NCBI GenBank assembly: GCA_008477525.1
Contig: SPDT01000003.1
Coordinates: forward strand, 1,922,001-1,986,000
Origin: Hypomyces perniciosus
Lineage: Eukaryota; Ascomycota; Sordariomycetes; Hypocreales; Hypocreaceae
Reading direction: 5' to 3'
DNA length: 64,000 bases
Positions within the stretch are counted from its first letter, which is position 1; every line of letters starts with the position of its first letter. Of this stretch, positions 45,599 through 59,479 are shown in pieces. The position numbers and the translations under genes were made by a program. The notes beneath the pieces were generated by a model. The model searched no databases. It was not told the origin of the DNA and saw nothing but the letters and a program-made list of their open reading frames with translations.

Positions 45599-48500
45599 TG
45601 TGGATGACGATGCTGAGTGTTGACAAGAAAGAGAGGTGTTCAGGAGAAGGGGTGTGCAATACGAAAAATGCCACTGTGATGAGGTTATAAAGGGGGGAGA
45701 TGTGTGAATCGGGGCTGAGAGACGACGGTCAGACGAAGACAAAGGAAAATAAAACGAGATCGTGAGATATAAAGAGATTGGCGAGTGGTTACTGCTATCC
45801 AACTCAGATGTGGTGAGCACAGGCAGAGCAGGTAAGATAAGAGATGGGGATCAACGACTGGAGTCGAGGTGGGAGGGTGTTGAATGAAGAAGGGGTTGAG
45901 AAGAGAAGAGAGGAGAGGAGGGGAGAGAAGAAAGGCAGAGGCGAGGATTAAATAGTGGTATCAACTGCAGAACCCAAAGTCGGTGAGGGCTCCTGCTACT
46001 GCTCTGATATTGTAGCTCGCACCTGCCCCAAGTGTTGCATTGTTGAATTGTGAATGGCTTCTGGGTGGTCACCTGCCAACACCTCTCTATTGAGCATGGA
46101 GGAACAATTACTCCGTGAAATGCAGGCTGTTGTATTATGGTATGACCATTGATGATAGATTAAGAGCGGATTAAATCTCAGGGATAGCTTTGTTGGGGGG
46201 GTGCTCGTCGTGAAGGCAGAAGCTATCGGCGTCTAGGTGAATGTAAGAATTCATCCGATGTTTCAAACGAGAATGGTGTAAACGAATTCTCAAGCGCCTG
46301 TCTACATTACAAAAAAATGTGATCATGTGAGCAAAATCGGATAGTCTGCGTAATTCACATGGCCTAGCCATCAAGATCAAGTTGCACAAGTTGGTGGAAG
46401 GCGTTTGTTCACTCCGAATGCCCTGCAGTGAACCGAGTCCGAGCCGCAAGGCCACCATGGAGGTTTCTTATTGGAAATACATGAATATTTAAATCAATAC
46501 AGTGAGGTCAATGGGCTAGTTTGCAGGATATCTCTGTTCCATATACTATCGACTTGATGTTGTTGATGGAAATATTTGTCAATGCCTAAGTCTTCAACAC
46601 ATTTAGTTCTGACCAATGACGAACCCGGCGATATAAGCAAATAAGGAATATACTTTTTCTAAGGTATCGGAATGTAGGGTTTATATTCGCAACTATTTGA
46701 ACATTCATCAATGCCTGCTTACAACTCATCAGTTGAAGTCGAGAGTGGGAGATGTTCTGCATCTCCGATCGCCTACCCTACATGAGAAAATAAACCCTGC
46801 CGGCGTTAGACGTCATGTTGTAGGCTACTATTCTATGAGGAGTTTCCCTGCGTCTCCAATCATGTAATTAGTATTGTGTGTGCATTGATTTATAATATGG
46901 AGGGCTATATAGATGTTTGTGCTGTTCTACCTCGAAGGTAACTTGTTTGTCGGCCACGATCGATATGCACGACTAAGAAAGCGCGCGCTTATTACGAACG
47001 AGTACGCACTCCGTACCATTGATTTGGCATCAAACATGAATAAATACAGCACAGGAATCCGATAAATAGGAGCCTATGATGTTTTCAATTCCTAGAGTTT
47101 CATCTCCACCTTGTCTGATATTGATTGAGCTAACCCATGCCATCACCGTGAATGCACTATTAATAACCACTGAAAACTTGCCAAAGATCTGACGTATCAA
47201 AAACACAATTTTATCTCCAGCCAACCATGACATTTCGGAGATGTACGCGATAACCGCTAACGTATGAAAAATACAGTTGAAACCGTGAGGGAATGGTGAG
47301 CCCCTTTCCAAAGGCCGATCCTTGCGCGGAGCCGATGCGGTGCTAGAGGAGGCACGGAACCTGCGACACTGGCTAAATATCAGGGACCAAGCCAGCGTTC
47401 ATTCTTATTATTACTGGCCCAAAAAGGAGAGTGTCTTTAGCAGGTCATCCTGAAACCACTCTTCAACTTCGAACGAAGACGGTCCTAATTTTGGAGATTT
47501 GAATTGATGGATTTCCCTGTCACGGTTGATCCGTGAGAGGTACGAAGTACCGAGTGCGGAGCATTGTTGAATACCATGCTTTTAACACCCACTGCATGAC
47601 GCAAAAGTGACTGGTCACTGCTCTTGACTGACTCGAATGCCAATACAAGAGAGTGAAAGGGTCCCAAAAGTAACAATATGTACTTCGTAGAGTCGTACTG
47701 CTAATTTTCAGGTGAGCGATGATGGCCTTACAGGTTCCTCTGACTGAGAAAACGCCCCATCCGAGGGTTGAGAGACGAGACAGACCATTTTCATGCTTAG
47801 TATGGGTGTCTAAACTTTACGAGGAGTACGAGTGTCTAGTCCCTTCGGCGCGTCCCATCGGGAGGGAAAGCCACACTATTATTTCACCTGTACTTGTACT
47901 TCGTAGGGATCGCGCCCCATACCAATGGATCAGGTGCGTACGAAGTAGCAGAGTAAGACTTGTTGGATTTGTTTTTGTTTCTCAATAGTTTCCTCTTCTT
48001 TTGTGGCGTACTCGTACACTCGAGTGTATTCGTAAGAAAATAGGGTGTTCTTTACCGCGGTAAGAAGCAAGTTCAAAGACAATGGGGATCTGCAAGAAGA
48101 AAAAAAGAGTTGCGGCTGCGCTGCAGCCCAAACTGCAAGGAAGATCCGCTCAGGTGCCCCGGCGGTTCCAGTTGGGCGGGAGTCATTGCGTCTGGAGAAG
48201 CCTTGTTCGTTTGCATGGTATCAAGTACTATTATGAAATGTGCAGGATCGCAATTTCATGTTATAATAAGAAGCACGCACGTGTTCGCGATGATACGAGT
48301 ACTAGTATTGCTGATATTGAAGCAATAAATGTTGACATGGGAAAGGAAAAGCCAGGCAGGGTCGTCGATGGTTCCAAGTTCCCCGATTCGCATTCCTGAT
48401 AATAGCGGGTGGAGCAAGCAGGCTGGACCAAAAGAATGCAGGGAAAAGAAAATGAAGAAGCAAATCGGCTGGTGGATTCGTTCATCCGTACTTCGTACTC

Positions 48501-51500
48501 CGTATGGGATATGGGTACTCGAAGAAGAGGCAGCTCAAGTTCCAAGAGAGAAACGTGCCACCATTCCCGATCCTTGCACGGATGTCACCATGTGCGTTTG
48601 CTTCCCTTTTGCTTTGCCTTCCAGAACACCCGCAACAATGTGCCACAGTGGTACCACAATGGCTCACACAGTCTTTTCTTTGCCACAGCCTTATTCAGGT
48701 TGCACAGACAAACGAAGGCGTGTGCGTGTGTCCCTGCGCAAGAGCGAATGCATGATGTATTTCTCGCATCGCCGTCATCTAGCATTATCCGTGCCTGAGC
48801 TAACTCCATGTTCTTTCCATGAACCAGGAGGAAACCTTGCGTATAAGGATGCTCGCTAATGCATGGTGCTGCTTATTACTCGTACAGGCCCAGGCATATC
48901 TTGTCAGCTCACGATCCGTCAGCACAAGTTCCTTGCATAAGAGAGTGTCCATGCTCGTATCAGGGCGCCAGTGAACGAAGAAGTGCGTCAGCAAATGCGA
49001 CTTTACAAACAGACGATGTTTGCATAAAACCTGGCACTATGATTTCTGTGGATCGTGCGTGTCGCAATGGCAATGAGAGTCAAAGTCAGAGCAGAGCCAC
49101 TTTGAGGTGGCTTTGAAAAGGGGCTGCACCAAACGCGGGTCCTTTTTTGGAGAAGTCTGGAGCGACCTACAACAGGTACCGATACCTCGGCCGCGGCAAC
49201 GAGCCGCCATGAGCCGGAACGTTGGAGACCAACGGCTGGACTTGGAAGTCAAGGATCATGGTCATCTAAGATGGCTACTATTGGGTTTGGTTGTCTGTGT
49301 TGGGGGAATCTATTTACGAAGTACTCCGAAGGGGGTAGATGATGCTCGTGCTGCAAGTGTAAGCTGTGTCCATGAAATCAATGTCATGTACGAAGTACCT
49401 CCTTGGTTTGGTACCCTAGTTTTAACTCGTATATTATCTGTGCAGCTGAGACGATATGAATGCCACTGACGACTGTGTTACACTTCAAACCAAGACCATC
49501 TCGGACGGCAGGGTCTTTGCATTTGATATCGATTAGCAATTTCGTGCTGGACTCCTTGCTTCGGAGCCTCAACAAATTCAATCAATCAATGTGCGCGGGA
49601 ACGGGTCTTGGGGGCCAACCCCGTGATATACCTACTACTACTGTGTTGTACTAATAATAGGACCCATACATCAGGAACAGACAGAGTCTGCCAAGAGGTA
49701 TGTACTGACTGGATGGAGTTTGGACCCTGATTTTTGCTTCTCATACCGTACTAGCCCGAATAGCCCGAATAGCTTGGGGGATCAGTGTTCCATATTGAGA
49801 ATGTTCCCTGTTACACGTGCTACCCAGAACAAAAAGTATTAAAAAACAAAAAAGAAAAGAAGAACAATCCAAAGAAAATTGAGAAAAATCGAATATCACA
49901 GTGGGGTCGGGCGCCGCGGGACGACTGCCGTCAAATAGGAACACAGGGCTCTGTTGAGCCGGTGCTTTCAACAGTGATGTGCTGGCACAAAGACAACCGC
50001 CTTCCTGGCCTGTAATATCCTGGCCTGTCTGCATGCCTCTACTCGTAACTAACATTGATGATTTGGGGCAGAGGCCATTTGCCTGATGGAGAATTTTTCA
50101 CCGGTTTCTCACCCGGGAATTTATCCGATGTTGTAACAATAACGATGGAAGGGAAAGAAGGTTTGGTAGTGCATAAGGTACTTGCACGTCTCATATATGC
50201 ACAGTACAGTACCTACATGCAGCAAACGTCCCGGGCAACGGCCACCGACACTGGATAGTGCAGTGATGGGGAAAAGCGCTTCAAGACCGACAGATAGGGT
50301 AGATAGAGGCCAACTTGCAACGCCAACATCTGTGGTCTGACATTTCGGGGGAAACATTGTCTGACGTTTTTCTTTTGGTTCCCCTTCTCTCCCGCCACCC
50401 ACCTGTGTCTGTCTAGGTACCTAGCAGTATGTAAGAGGTACGGAGTACTTTGTACCTCTGGCCCGCCACGCAAATTGCCCAATTTGAATGTGACAAAAAG
50501 GAAACTTTGGGATAGTTCCGAGCGCCCCACTCGATAAATTGGAGGACGAATCCCCTTTTCCCTGGTGCCAGTACTGGCTTGGTGCCTGACACAGGTGGCT
50601 GGTACACGCTGGGTACTTTGACACTACAGCTGCTGCAGCGCCGGCCATTCGAGCGAGCCAAGTGTCTCGAAGGTACACGCTCTGTGCAAAGCTTGCCCCC
50701 CAGGTGTGTGTCTTGTACCCAGCGGGTGGTGGTGTCCTGCTGCTTGGCGCTTTTGGGAAAGGTCCGTCAGACTAAGGTACACATCATATGTAATACTCCG
50801 TCCAAAGTAGCAGTAGTGGTACTAGTACTACAACTCTTGTATGGAGAACATTAGTAGGTCCCTCTACAAGTGGTAAATCACTTCATCGCTTCATCATTCA
50901 TGCGAACGGCGGCGGCGGCGGCGGCGCGGCGGAGCACCCCTGCCTGGCCCCTCAATCCTCCAACAGGCCCTCTTGGTCACTGTAAATGTACATATTACTC
51001 CGTACGGCGTAATGTACCTCTACGAAGTACGGAGTACTACTCGTACGAGGACTGCGAGGAGTAGCACTCCGTAGAGCCAGTCCAGCAGTGAGAGAGTGAG
51101 CCAACAGTGTAGGTACGTACGAGTATCGATTTCTTCCTCTTCACGCCAACGGTGCAAAAAGCACGGGCCGCAGTGACTCGCCCCCCCTGTTGGCACCTCG
51201 TCGTGTTTCTCTCAGTGCTCATTCTTTGGCTCGTCGCTGCGACACGCGCTTCGGCACCCCGGCCAGCCAGGCTACGAGTACTCATACGGCGTACTCCGTA
51301 GTGCCTCGAGAGTGGCCAACAGCGGAGCAGAAAGAGCAGAGCAGAGCATCGCACTGGGCTGCGTGGTACATCAGTGCTCCGCGTGCTCTGTACCCGTTAG
51401 CCACGTACCGAGCATCTGTCTCTGCCTGTCTGTCTATCGAGCATTCCCCACGACCCTCCCTCATCGCTCTCTCCGGCCCTCCCTGCACTTTATGCCCCAG

Positions 51501-52236
51501 GCCTTGTTCATCTTCTCTTTTCTTCCTCTTCACATGGCCCTCTCTTATCAGCGCCTTGAAATCCCCAGCGCTCGCTTCGTATTGGCGCCTTAGACGACCT
51601 GGTGCGAGTATTGAAGAAAAAAACCTGGTGGCTACCAAGGCAGAACAGGTCCTGTCCTGTCCTGTCCTGAAGAGAGACCACTAATTAGCGGTCCAGGATC
51701 CTCCGTGATCAGCTGGGCCCTACTACGAGTACTACTACTAATTGTACCCGTCCCAGCACCAACCCCCCTGGCAATTGACATTTGCCCAAGAGCTCTCCTT
51801 TTTCATAATATCACCGCTACCCACTTTGAAACCACTCTCACTCCAGTCATTCCTTACTCGACGTGTGCTCTGTCTGGCCTGTCCGACCTCCTTACTCGTA
51901 CGGCTTTCTCTCATCCCTCATTTGGACGTGGCGACCTCCAACTACCCGCGCCTCGCAGCTCCGAGCAGCATCCTCGACTTGATCACCTCTCTGACTGTGA
52001 CCTGACCTTCAACGCCCTGCGGAAACGTTCTGCTTACCTGAATGCAACGGTAAAAGGTCCGCGGCTCTGCGACAGAGCTCATCCATCTGTCCTCGAAAAG
52101 GTACTGCCTCTCGTCGGTCAATGCCTTGGTCCAACCGCCAATCCTGACTGACTATCCAGGATTCCTGGAGCTCCTCCACACACATCTCCAGAGCCCGCTT
52201 CTGAGAACAGCGCGTCTCAATCACAAACCTGTCGAA
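45599..52236. other. 6.6-kb gene-free region
   Basis: The largest stretch without a supported gene. It is full of TACTCCGTA/TACTTCGTA motifs, including fused forms at 48489-48504 and 51021-51036, a GGC run at 50910-50927, and a pyrimidine-rich segment (about 51180-52236) that should include the long leader of the kinase gene. Open frames are short, overlap on both strands and show no domain. Non-coding transcripts cannot be excluded. Confidence 0.5.
51649..51669. repeat. TCCTG pentanucleotide repeat
   Basis: About four copies of GTCCT/TCCTG upstream of the Ime2-type kinase gene. The same unit on the opposite strand occurs at 56409-56430, upstream of the Hsp70-like gene. Confidence 0.85.
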
Positions 52237-54587
52237 ATGACGGCCGCTCACGACATGACCCTGCGAGGGCAACCCCATGGAAACATGGCTCTCGAGGACC
52301 GGTTCGAAGTGTTGAAGGAGATTGGCGACGGGAGCTTCGGCAGCGTCGTCCTGGCCAGGGTACGAACAGCAGGCGCCAACATCGCCCGCCGAGGAACTCT
52401 TGTAAGCATCTGGATGTCAATTACAGGCTCTTTTTGGCAGGTTTCTAACTGGAGGTACAGGTCGCCATTAAATCAATGAAGAAGACATTCGAGTCTCTCG
52501 GCCCATGCCTCGAGCTTCGCGAAGTCGTGTTCCTGCGAACACTACCACCACACCCTCACCTGGTTCCTGCTCTCGACATTTTTCTCGACCCCTTTACTAA
52601 GAAACTGCACATTTGCATGGAATACATGGAAGGCAATTTGTATCAGCTGATGAAGGCGAGAGACCACAAATATCTCGACAACGCCAGCGTCAAGAGTATT
52701 TTGTTTCAAATTATGCAAGGTCTTGAGCATATCCACTCCCACAACTTTTTTCACCGCGACATTAAACCTGAAAATATCCTCGTCTCTACCTCGGCTCATC
52801 AAGAATCATCAAATTCATTTCGACGATACTCTTCATTAGTGACGCCTCCTTCGACGCCTCCTACCTATACCGTTAAATTAGCGGATTTTGGCCTCGCCCG
52901 CGAGACCCATTCCAAGCTACCATACACAACTTACGTCTCCACAAGATGGTACCGAGCACCCGAAGTGCTGCTAAGGGCGGGTGAGTACTCTGCGCCAGTG
53001 GATATCTGGGCCGTTGGTGCCATGGCCGTTGAGATTGCAACCTTGAAACCACTTTTCCCGGGTGGAAATGAAGTTGACCAGGTATGGAGGGTTTGCGAGA
53101 TCATGGGTAGCCCAGGAAATTGGTACAACAAAACCGAAGGCCGAGTTGGAGGGGGAGAGTGGCGTGAAGGCACAAGGCTAGCCTCCAAGCTGGGCTTCTC
53201 ATTCCCAAAGATGGCACCCCACGCTATGGACACGATTCTGCAGGCCCCTCAATGGCCGCCTGCTCTCAGTCATTTCGTGACTTGGTGCTTGATGTGGGAT
53301 CCCAAGAATCGCCCGACTTCGACCCAGTCTCTCATGCACGAATATTTCGCCGACGCTGTGGATCCGATGAGACCCAAGTCCTCAGCCTCCAAGATCTTGG
53401 GCCGAAAGCAGTCCGACCTAAGCCGGAGTTCTAAGGAGGGAGTGGCTGCGATGACGGTAACATCGAAGCCATCGTGGTTCCGGAAGTCCCTTATCACTCG
53501 CAGTGAAATTCCTGAAGCTTCGACACCCCCCCAAGCATCGCCTGCGCAGACCCCAAGCACAATCGACACTTCAAGCGCCAAGCAACCCGTCAAAGGCAAG
53601 CGAAGCACGTGGACAAATGGCCTTTCCAATGCTGCACCGATGCCTATCCTGCCTTCTATCCGACCGATTTCACCACTGTCTGATGCGGTAACTGCACGTG
53701 CCAACAACGGAGATCATGAAAAGAACAAGAAACTTGGCCGACAGCTGTCCGTTGCTTCAAGCACAAACAATTACACGGAGATGCACCGGGCGCAGGCCGA
53801 ACGCGCTCTGAACGGCCATTCAGGCCTTGTATCGCCCCCAAATGGTCACAAGGAGAGTTTCTTCTCGCATCTGCGTAAGCGGGCAAGGCGGTTCTCGGGT
53901 CGTCACCAAACGCCCTCCTCTCCTGCTTATGATGATATGGAAGCTCAAGTTGGCTGCAGTCCTTGGAACAGCAATCGATCTTCCATGATTGTTGATCAAT
54001 CAGGCCCAATTCCCAAGGCGGAGGTCTATGAGTCTCTGGATAAGGCGCTACGTGATGTTCAGAATTCCATCGAACCACGAGCACCTTTGCCTCCCATTCA
54101 TCAGTTTAACTCGAACAGCAAGCTGAAGCGCCACCACTCCTTGCCTCATACACAGGCCAAGTCAGTGGATAATTTGATGAGCGCTGCTCGGACCGGACCC
54201 ATTTCGAGCCGCACAAGGCGTGCCCAGGCAGCACAGGGTGTTCAGCAGTACGAAGCCCCTGACGAGGAGGACGAGCTGCTCGATGAAGCTCTATCATCAA
54301 CCCAGCGAGTCGTCAAGCGCTTGGACGGTAACAACAGCTCCAAGCCTCTGAGGCAATCAGCAAGCAACCTTGGATTGGCAACCCCCCACCCGTACCCCAG
54401 TCCCTCCCCTTCGGCCAACAGCAACCAGCTTCTGTACGGAGACGGCAATGAGGCCCTGACACCCAAGCCACTCGACCTGAGCAAGAAGACGACCAGCCAG
54501 TATAAGTGGCCCACACCGCCGTACGAAGGCGGTGACTGGGGCGCGTCCGCGTCGGCCAGCATCTGGGCTGCCGGGAGCAGGGTGTAA
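52237..54587 (+). CDS. Ime2/MAK-type serine/threonine protein kinase
   Basis: 763 residues in two exons (52237-52401, 52461-54587). The kinase domain is complete at about 23-355: glycine loop GDGSFGSVVL (30-39), VAIK lysine 59, catalytic HRDIKPEN (about 153), ADFGLAR (about 196) and activation segment YTTYVSTRWYRAPE with the TxY motif of the RCK/MAK/Ime2 group; WCLMWDPKNRPT closes the domain. A loop insert rich in Ser/Pro sits between HRDIKPEN and DFG. The long tail (about 400 residues) is Ser/Pro-rich and low complexity, as usual for fungal members. Yeast Ime2 drives meiosis; filamentous homologues affect sexual development and light or nutrient responses. A later in-frame ATG (codon 17) is possible. 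Confidence 0.92.
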
Positions 54588-56579
54588 ACGAATAGCATCG
54601 CTTGAACCTTTTGGGTGGTCTTCTTTCTCGGACACGATTATGTTCAGTGGCGCGGCAAAAGTTATGTTTGGTGTGTATCATTTCGCATGGACAACGGTGT
54701 TTTGGTGTTGGTTTGCCGCACAATTCCTCTCGCTCCTTGAATATACGTCGGCGGTCGGTTCACTTTTTTCGGCATCTCGACTGGGTTATACAATATTTAT
54801 TCACATTTGGACTACGCATACGACCCTCGGTGGTTTCAGCAAATACCCGACGCGGCTCGAGCCGCTCATTTGACTACATCTTTGGATTGTTCTTTGACTT
54901 CTTTCTTCTTTTTTTTCTTTCATTTTCTGAAAAATCTTGAGCGCCCATTTTGCACCAAATACCCCATATAGACTGAGAAAGGCGAGCATGGCTCTCCCTT
55001 TTTTCTTGCCATCTGCTTGAAGCAAAATACCTCACCATAGCACCACCATTTCCTTTGTTAGACCTTCTTCACCACCATTGTTTATACCAGGAGAGAAAAT
55101 CAAGCAAGATTGGGATGGAGTATAGGGCGTTTTTCCTGTCTCTTTTATCATTATCTTACTGAGGTTGGACATTGACGCTACAAGCAGGCCACAAGTGGAC
55201 GAACTTTTCAGCTGGGCTCGGTGCATTTGAATGGGGACAGGATGTTTTTTTTGTGTGCCCTGGCCTGGTTTATTATACACCCACCCCTTTATATCCTTGT
55301 AAAAGAAAGAAAGCAAGCAATGAAGCATATTATTTCCTTATGCCTGTGGCGTTTCGTTGAAACCAGGTACGCCGATATTTACAATGGTTGTAATGAGATG
55401 GTCCATCACAGTCGTGGTTGATTTGTTTGTTCTTCTCTCCCTGGGCCCGATAAGGGCGACAGAATTGGATATGGGTGTTGAATTTTTGGAAGTTGATGAC
55501 TGCGCACGCAATTGTTCATATACTTGAAGATGTATATTGTGGTTGGTTCCTTGGATACTCGACGGCTGGGCCCAGAGACATATGTAGTAGTATAGGTACT
55601 TGAGTTGACTAATAATTGAACTGAGAAAGATGCCAAAACAAAGTGTACTGATGCTGATGCTGTGAGGAATGTAGGGCGTGTGAGAGAAGAGTTGAAGGAT
55701 GAGGCTCTGCTCAACACATCGTAATGGCCTAGTAGTACGAAGTAGAATGTACGGACACATACGAAGCAGTACGAGCTGTTTGGTTGATGCCTGGGCTATG
55801 TGTATTTTGGTGTATTTTGGGGAGCATGGCGATTTAGGCTACAGGTACTTCGTACGGAGTACTAATATTACTAATCTACTAGACATTTGGAGCGAAGCTG
55901 AAGCAGTGTCACGTGGACAAGCTAGGCATTCTTGGAGAATGCTGCTATTCCTGGGAAGTGGGAGAGTTGACTGCGCGCGCAGCAGGCAGCAGAATATCAC
56001 ACACAAGGCTTTTCCCTTTTGTTGAAGTCGTGTTGTCAATTCCTTGAGCTATTTTATTTCTTTCTTCTTGACACCTGTCTTTTGTTTTTATTTTTTATTT
56101 TTTATTTTTATATTTTTTTATATGCAGAGCGATTTACGGGTGGCAGACTGGCCTGACTGACGTTTTAGGCAGAGAGGCTTCTTCAGGTGAGGCTCAACGG
56201 CGGGGAAGCTTAAAAGACGGGCCAGTTAGTGGACAGACAGACAGACAGAACAGAAAAAAGTGAGGCTGTGAACCTGTCAGCGACTGCTGGGAGGAACTGG
56301 GAGGAGACGATAGAGTGCATCGTCCATATCTGTCCAGTTGGTTGGTTGGTTCACGGAGGGGCATCTATCTCATACCCCCCCATATCATACCGCCACGACT
56401 CTGGACAACAGGACAGGACAGGACAGGACAGCGAGGGCTCTCAGCTGCGCCTTTCGCACACGGATACCCTTATTCACACTGCGTTAGGCCCTCGGATCAT
56501 GGTTGTTGCTGGCGTGAGGGCCTGATCTCACACGCAAGAGAAGAAAGACATAACCATAACCTCCGTGGACGATAGCAGA
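54588..56579. other. Intergenic DNA upstream of the Hsp70-like gene
   Basis: 2 kb with no supported gene. It has the fused motif TACTTCGTACGGAGTA at 55847-55862, a T/A-rich tract at 56085-56125, CAGA repeats at 56232-56248 and the GGACA repeat at 56409-56430. Confidence 0.5.
56409..56430. repeat. GGACA pentanucleotide repeat
   Basis: Four tandem copies about 150 bp before the Hsp70-like start codon, probably in its 5' leader. Confidence 0.85.
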
Positions 56580-58935
56580 ATGCAGACACCTACCAGCAGT
56601 AACACGATGAACCTCAATCTGCCGGTGCGCACGAGCACCAGTCGCCGCAATCAGGACAGCAGGAGCTACTTTACGAGTTACACGCCACCCAGCTCGACCG
56701 AGGCCATCAATGGGCCGGTGAGGGAGCCGGCGAGGGAGCAGCCGCCGATAAGTGATCGGTTGATTGTGGGAGTGGATTTTGGAACGACGTTTTCGGGGTG
56801 GGTATTGGTTGAATTTCGTTGTGTTTTGATCTCCTTCTTTTCCTTTCTTGCATTGAAGGGGTATGAGTGAGATGTTGTTCGCTTTCTTTCTTTCTTTCTT
56901 TCTTTACATTCCCTCCCAGTGGAGAGAAACAGATCATGATGGAAATGGCCATTGATGGATCAAATGCTTAGAATTCTCTAGCGTTGCGGCTGTCTACACA
57001 TCAACCCCTGATGACGTCGAAATCATCAAGACCTGGCCAGGAGGCAACGGCATCACCTCAGACAAGGTCCCCACCGAAATAGCATACGACTTCCCCCCCA
57101 ACGCAGCTCCCGGCACCGAGCCAAACACAAAATGGGGCTTCCAGTTCAAACCAGACGAGTCAAGACTGCGATGTATCAAGTTGTTCCTCGACCGCTCGCA
57201 GAAGCTCCCCTTCTACGTCAGCCCCCTTGACACAGCAGCGCAACTCAAGCGCTTCAACAAGAACGTCGTCGATGCCGTCAGCGACTACCTCACCCAGATC
57301 TACCGCCACACCATGGACACGCTGACGCGGCGCTATGGCGAGTCGTTCATGGCTTCGACCAAGGTCGAGTTTGTCCTGACGTGCCCGGCTGTGTGGAGCG
57401 ATGCGGCCAAGAACACGACGTTGCAGGCGGCAGAGAGAGCCGGTATGGGTAGCCGCTCTGAGATTCAGATGATTAGCGAGCCGGAAGCTGCAGCTGTGTA
57501 TACTCTGAAGGCCATTCAGCCGAATCATCTCAACATTGGCGACAACTTCATCGTGTGTGATGCGGGAGGCGGAACTGTCGAGTAAGCAAGCCATCTCCCC
57601 CCCCCCCCCCCCCTTCTCCTATATATTGTAGAAGTGGGGATGCTTCACACAGATCACATTAATTGCTGACGATTAAAAGCTTGATTGCGTATAAAATCAT
57701 TTCTCTAAAACCCCTACGGGTCGAAGAATCCGCAGTGGGAACGGGAGGGCTATGTGGAAGCGCATTCCTCAACTACCGCTTCGAGGAGCATGTTCGAAAC
57801 AGACTGGGCCAGGTCCGTTTCGACGAGATGAAGACGAAGAAGGGCAAGACGTGGCAGATGGGACTCCGGTACTTTGAGGAGTTTGTGAAGCGCAACTTTA
57901 ATGAGGATGAGCACCAGGAAATCAATGTGCCGTACGCGCCCCCCTGTCTTCTTTATTTTCTTTCTTCCTTCTTCTCGCAGCGTTTTTTCCCAACTAACAG
58001 TATGACGATGTGGCTAGTTTCCCAGGTTTACCGGATGACGAGGAAGCTGGCCTCGACTCTGGCTTCCTGGTTATGAGCGCAGAGCAGATCAAGGACATCT
58101 TCGAGCCCGTGGTCAAGGAAGTATGCGACCTTGTCCACGGTCAAGTCGAAGGCCTCCGCGCCAAGGGAGGAATCGTGTCGGGCATCGTGCTCGTGGGTGG
58201 CTTCGGCCAAAGCGATTACCTCTACCGGCGGCTGAAGATGCACTTCTCCAGCGCCGCGCCGCCACCTTATAGCGAGAGACCGACACATGCGAGCGTGAGT
58301 GCAGCGCAGGAGAGTGGCTCGATTGAGGTGATGCAGCCGGTGTATGCGTGGACGGCAGTGGTGCGAGGAGCAGTGCTTCGCGGGCTGGAAGGCAACATGG
58401 TTATTTCTCGCAAGTCAAGGATGTACTACGGCACATCGTACGCCACGGTTTATGATGAAGAGAAGCATACAGTTAGTGAGCGGTACTGGTCGCCTCTATG
58501 GGAGCGATGGATGGTATCAGACCGAATGCAATGGCACATTGACAAGGTACGTTTTCCCTCTCCTCCCGATAACATCATCATACATCTAACGCAGTTCAAC
58601 AGGGAGAATCTCTCTCTCCGCTGTCTCCCATCGCATTCCACTACACACGCAACTTCCGCCCCGGCCAATCCCTCATCGTAACAGACGACCTCCTCGCATG
58701 TGACGCCGACGAGCCCCCCGCCGCAGCCACGCGGGACCTCATCCACGTGTGCACGCTGACGACGGATCTCAACGCCGTGCCGAGGAGTTTGTTCACGCGG
58801 CTGACGACGACGCGGGGAGTGGAGTTTGATAACTTGGATTTCACGCTGGAGATGATTGTGGATAGTGCGGGATTGGGGTTTGAGCTGAAGGTGGATGGGG
58901 TGCGGTATGGAAGGGTGGAGGCGGAGTTTCATTGA
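56580..58935 (+). CDS. Hsp70-family (HSPA12-like) ATPase
   Basis: 643 residues. Exons: 56580-56797, 56982-57581, 57680-57931, 58018-58546, 58603-58935. A polar N-terminal tail of about 60 residues precedes the actin-like ATPase: phosphate-1 LIVGVDFGTTFSG, ISEPEAAAVYTL, FIVCDAGGGTVD (phosphate-2) and the adenosine motif IVLVGGFGQSDYL. The C-terminal part is not a canonical Hsp70 substrate-binding domain with lid and EEVD; it resembles the HSPA12-like group that is expanded in filamentous fungi. Intron 1 (184 nt) has a CTTT run and intron 2 a C17 run. For intron 3 the acceptor at 58017 was chosen because it restores VPFPGLPDD. Function is unknown; roles in signalling or non-self responses are speculative. 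Confidence 0.88.
57597..57613. repeat. C17 homopolymer inside an intron
   Basis: Seventeen consecutive C within the second intron of the Hsp70-like gene. The length may be unstable or uncertain in an assembly. Confidence 0.8.
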
Positions 58936-58999
58936 TGAATATGGATATGGATATGAGTTTATATATGAGTGTAGTGAAGAGATATATGCCAGGGGTATA

Positions 59000-59005
59000 A
59001 ATAAA
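59000..59005 (+). terminator. Candidate polyadenylation signal of the Hsp70-like gene
   Basis: AATAAA about 65 nt after the stop codon, in AT-rich sequence. Fungal signals are degenerate, so this is only suggestive. Confidence 0.4.
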
Positions 59006-59479
59006 GAGGAGGGAGGAAAGGCATTTAAACGTGGAATCTAAACTTGAGGATAAGATTATCAAGGTGTTTTTGAGCGGCTTTGTTGTTTGAGACTCTGTGA
59101 GCAGAAGTTGAGACATTATTTAGAGGGATCTCTCTGGATCAGCCGTTTTTTTTCTTTATTAGACATGCGAGTATCATTACGCCAAATGCTATCTATTCAC
59201 AGCAAAAAAAGTCAAAAAGTGTGGGCCACACAAGATCGCCCTGGACGGAGTAGGCGAAAAGACACAGTGACACTCTCATAATGCCGAGAGCAAGGCAACC
59301 GTAGATTGGTAATCAGTAATAACATCAACGCTACAGCGTAGCGGACATAAGCACAGAGCAAGTCTCAACCGCACAACGGCAGGAGACAGATATATAATCT
59401 CAGTAATAAACGAACTATGAAGTTCGAGACACAGTGACTTCGTCGAGGACCACTCCGTAGATCCTCGACACATAGCAGA

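Noticed and set aside
51190..52151. Several plus-strand frames before the kinase
   Set aside because: Low complexity, no domains, overlap the probable 5' leader; no evidence for protein coding.
57160..57594. Minus-strand frame of 144 residues
   Set aside because: Antisense to the Hsp70-like exon.
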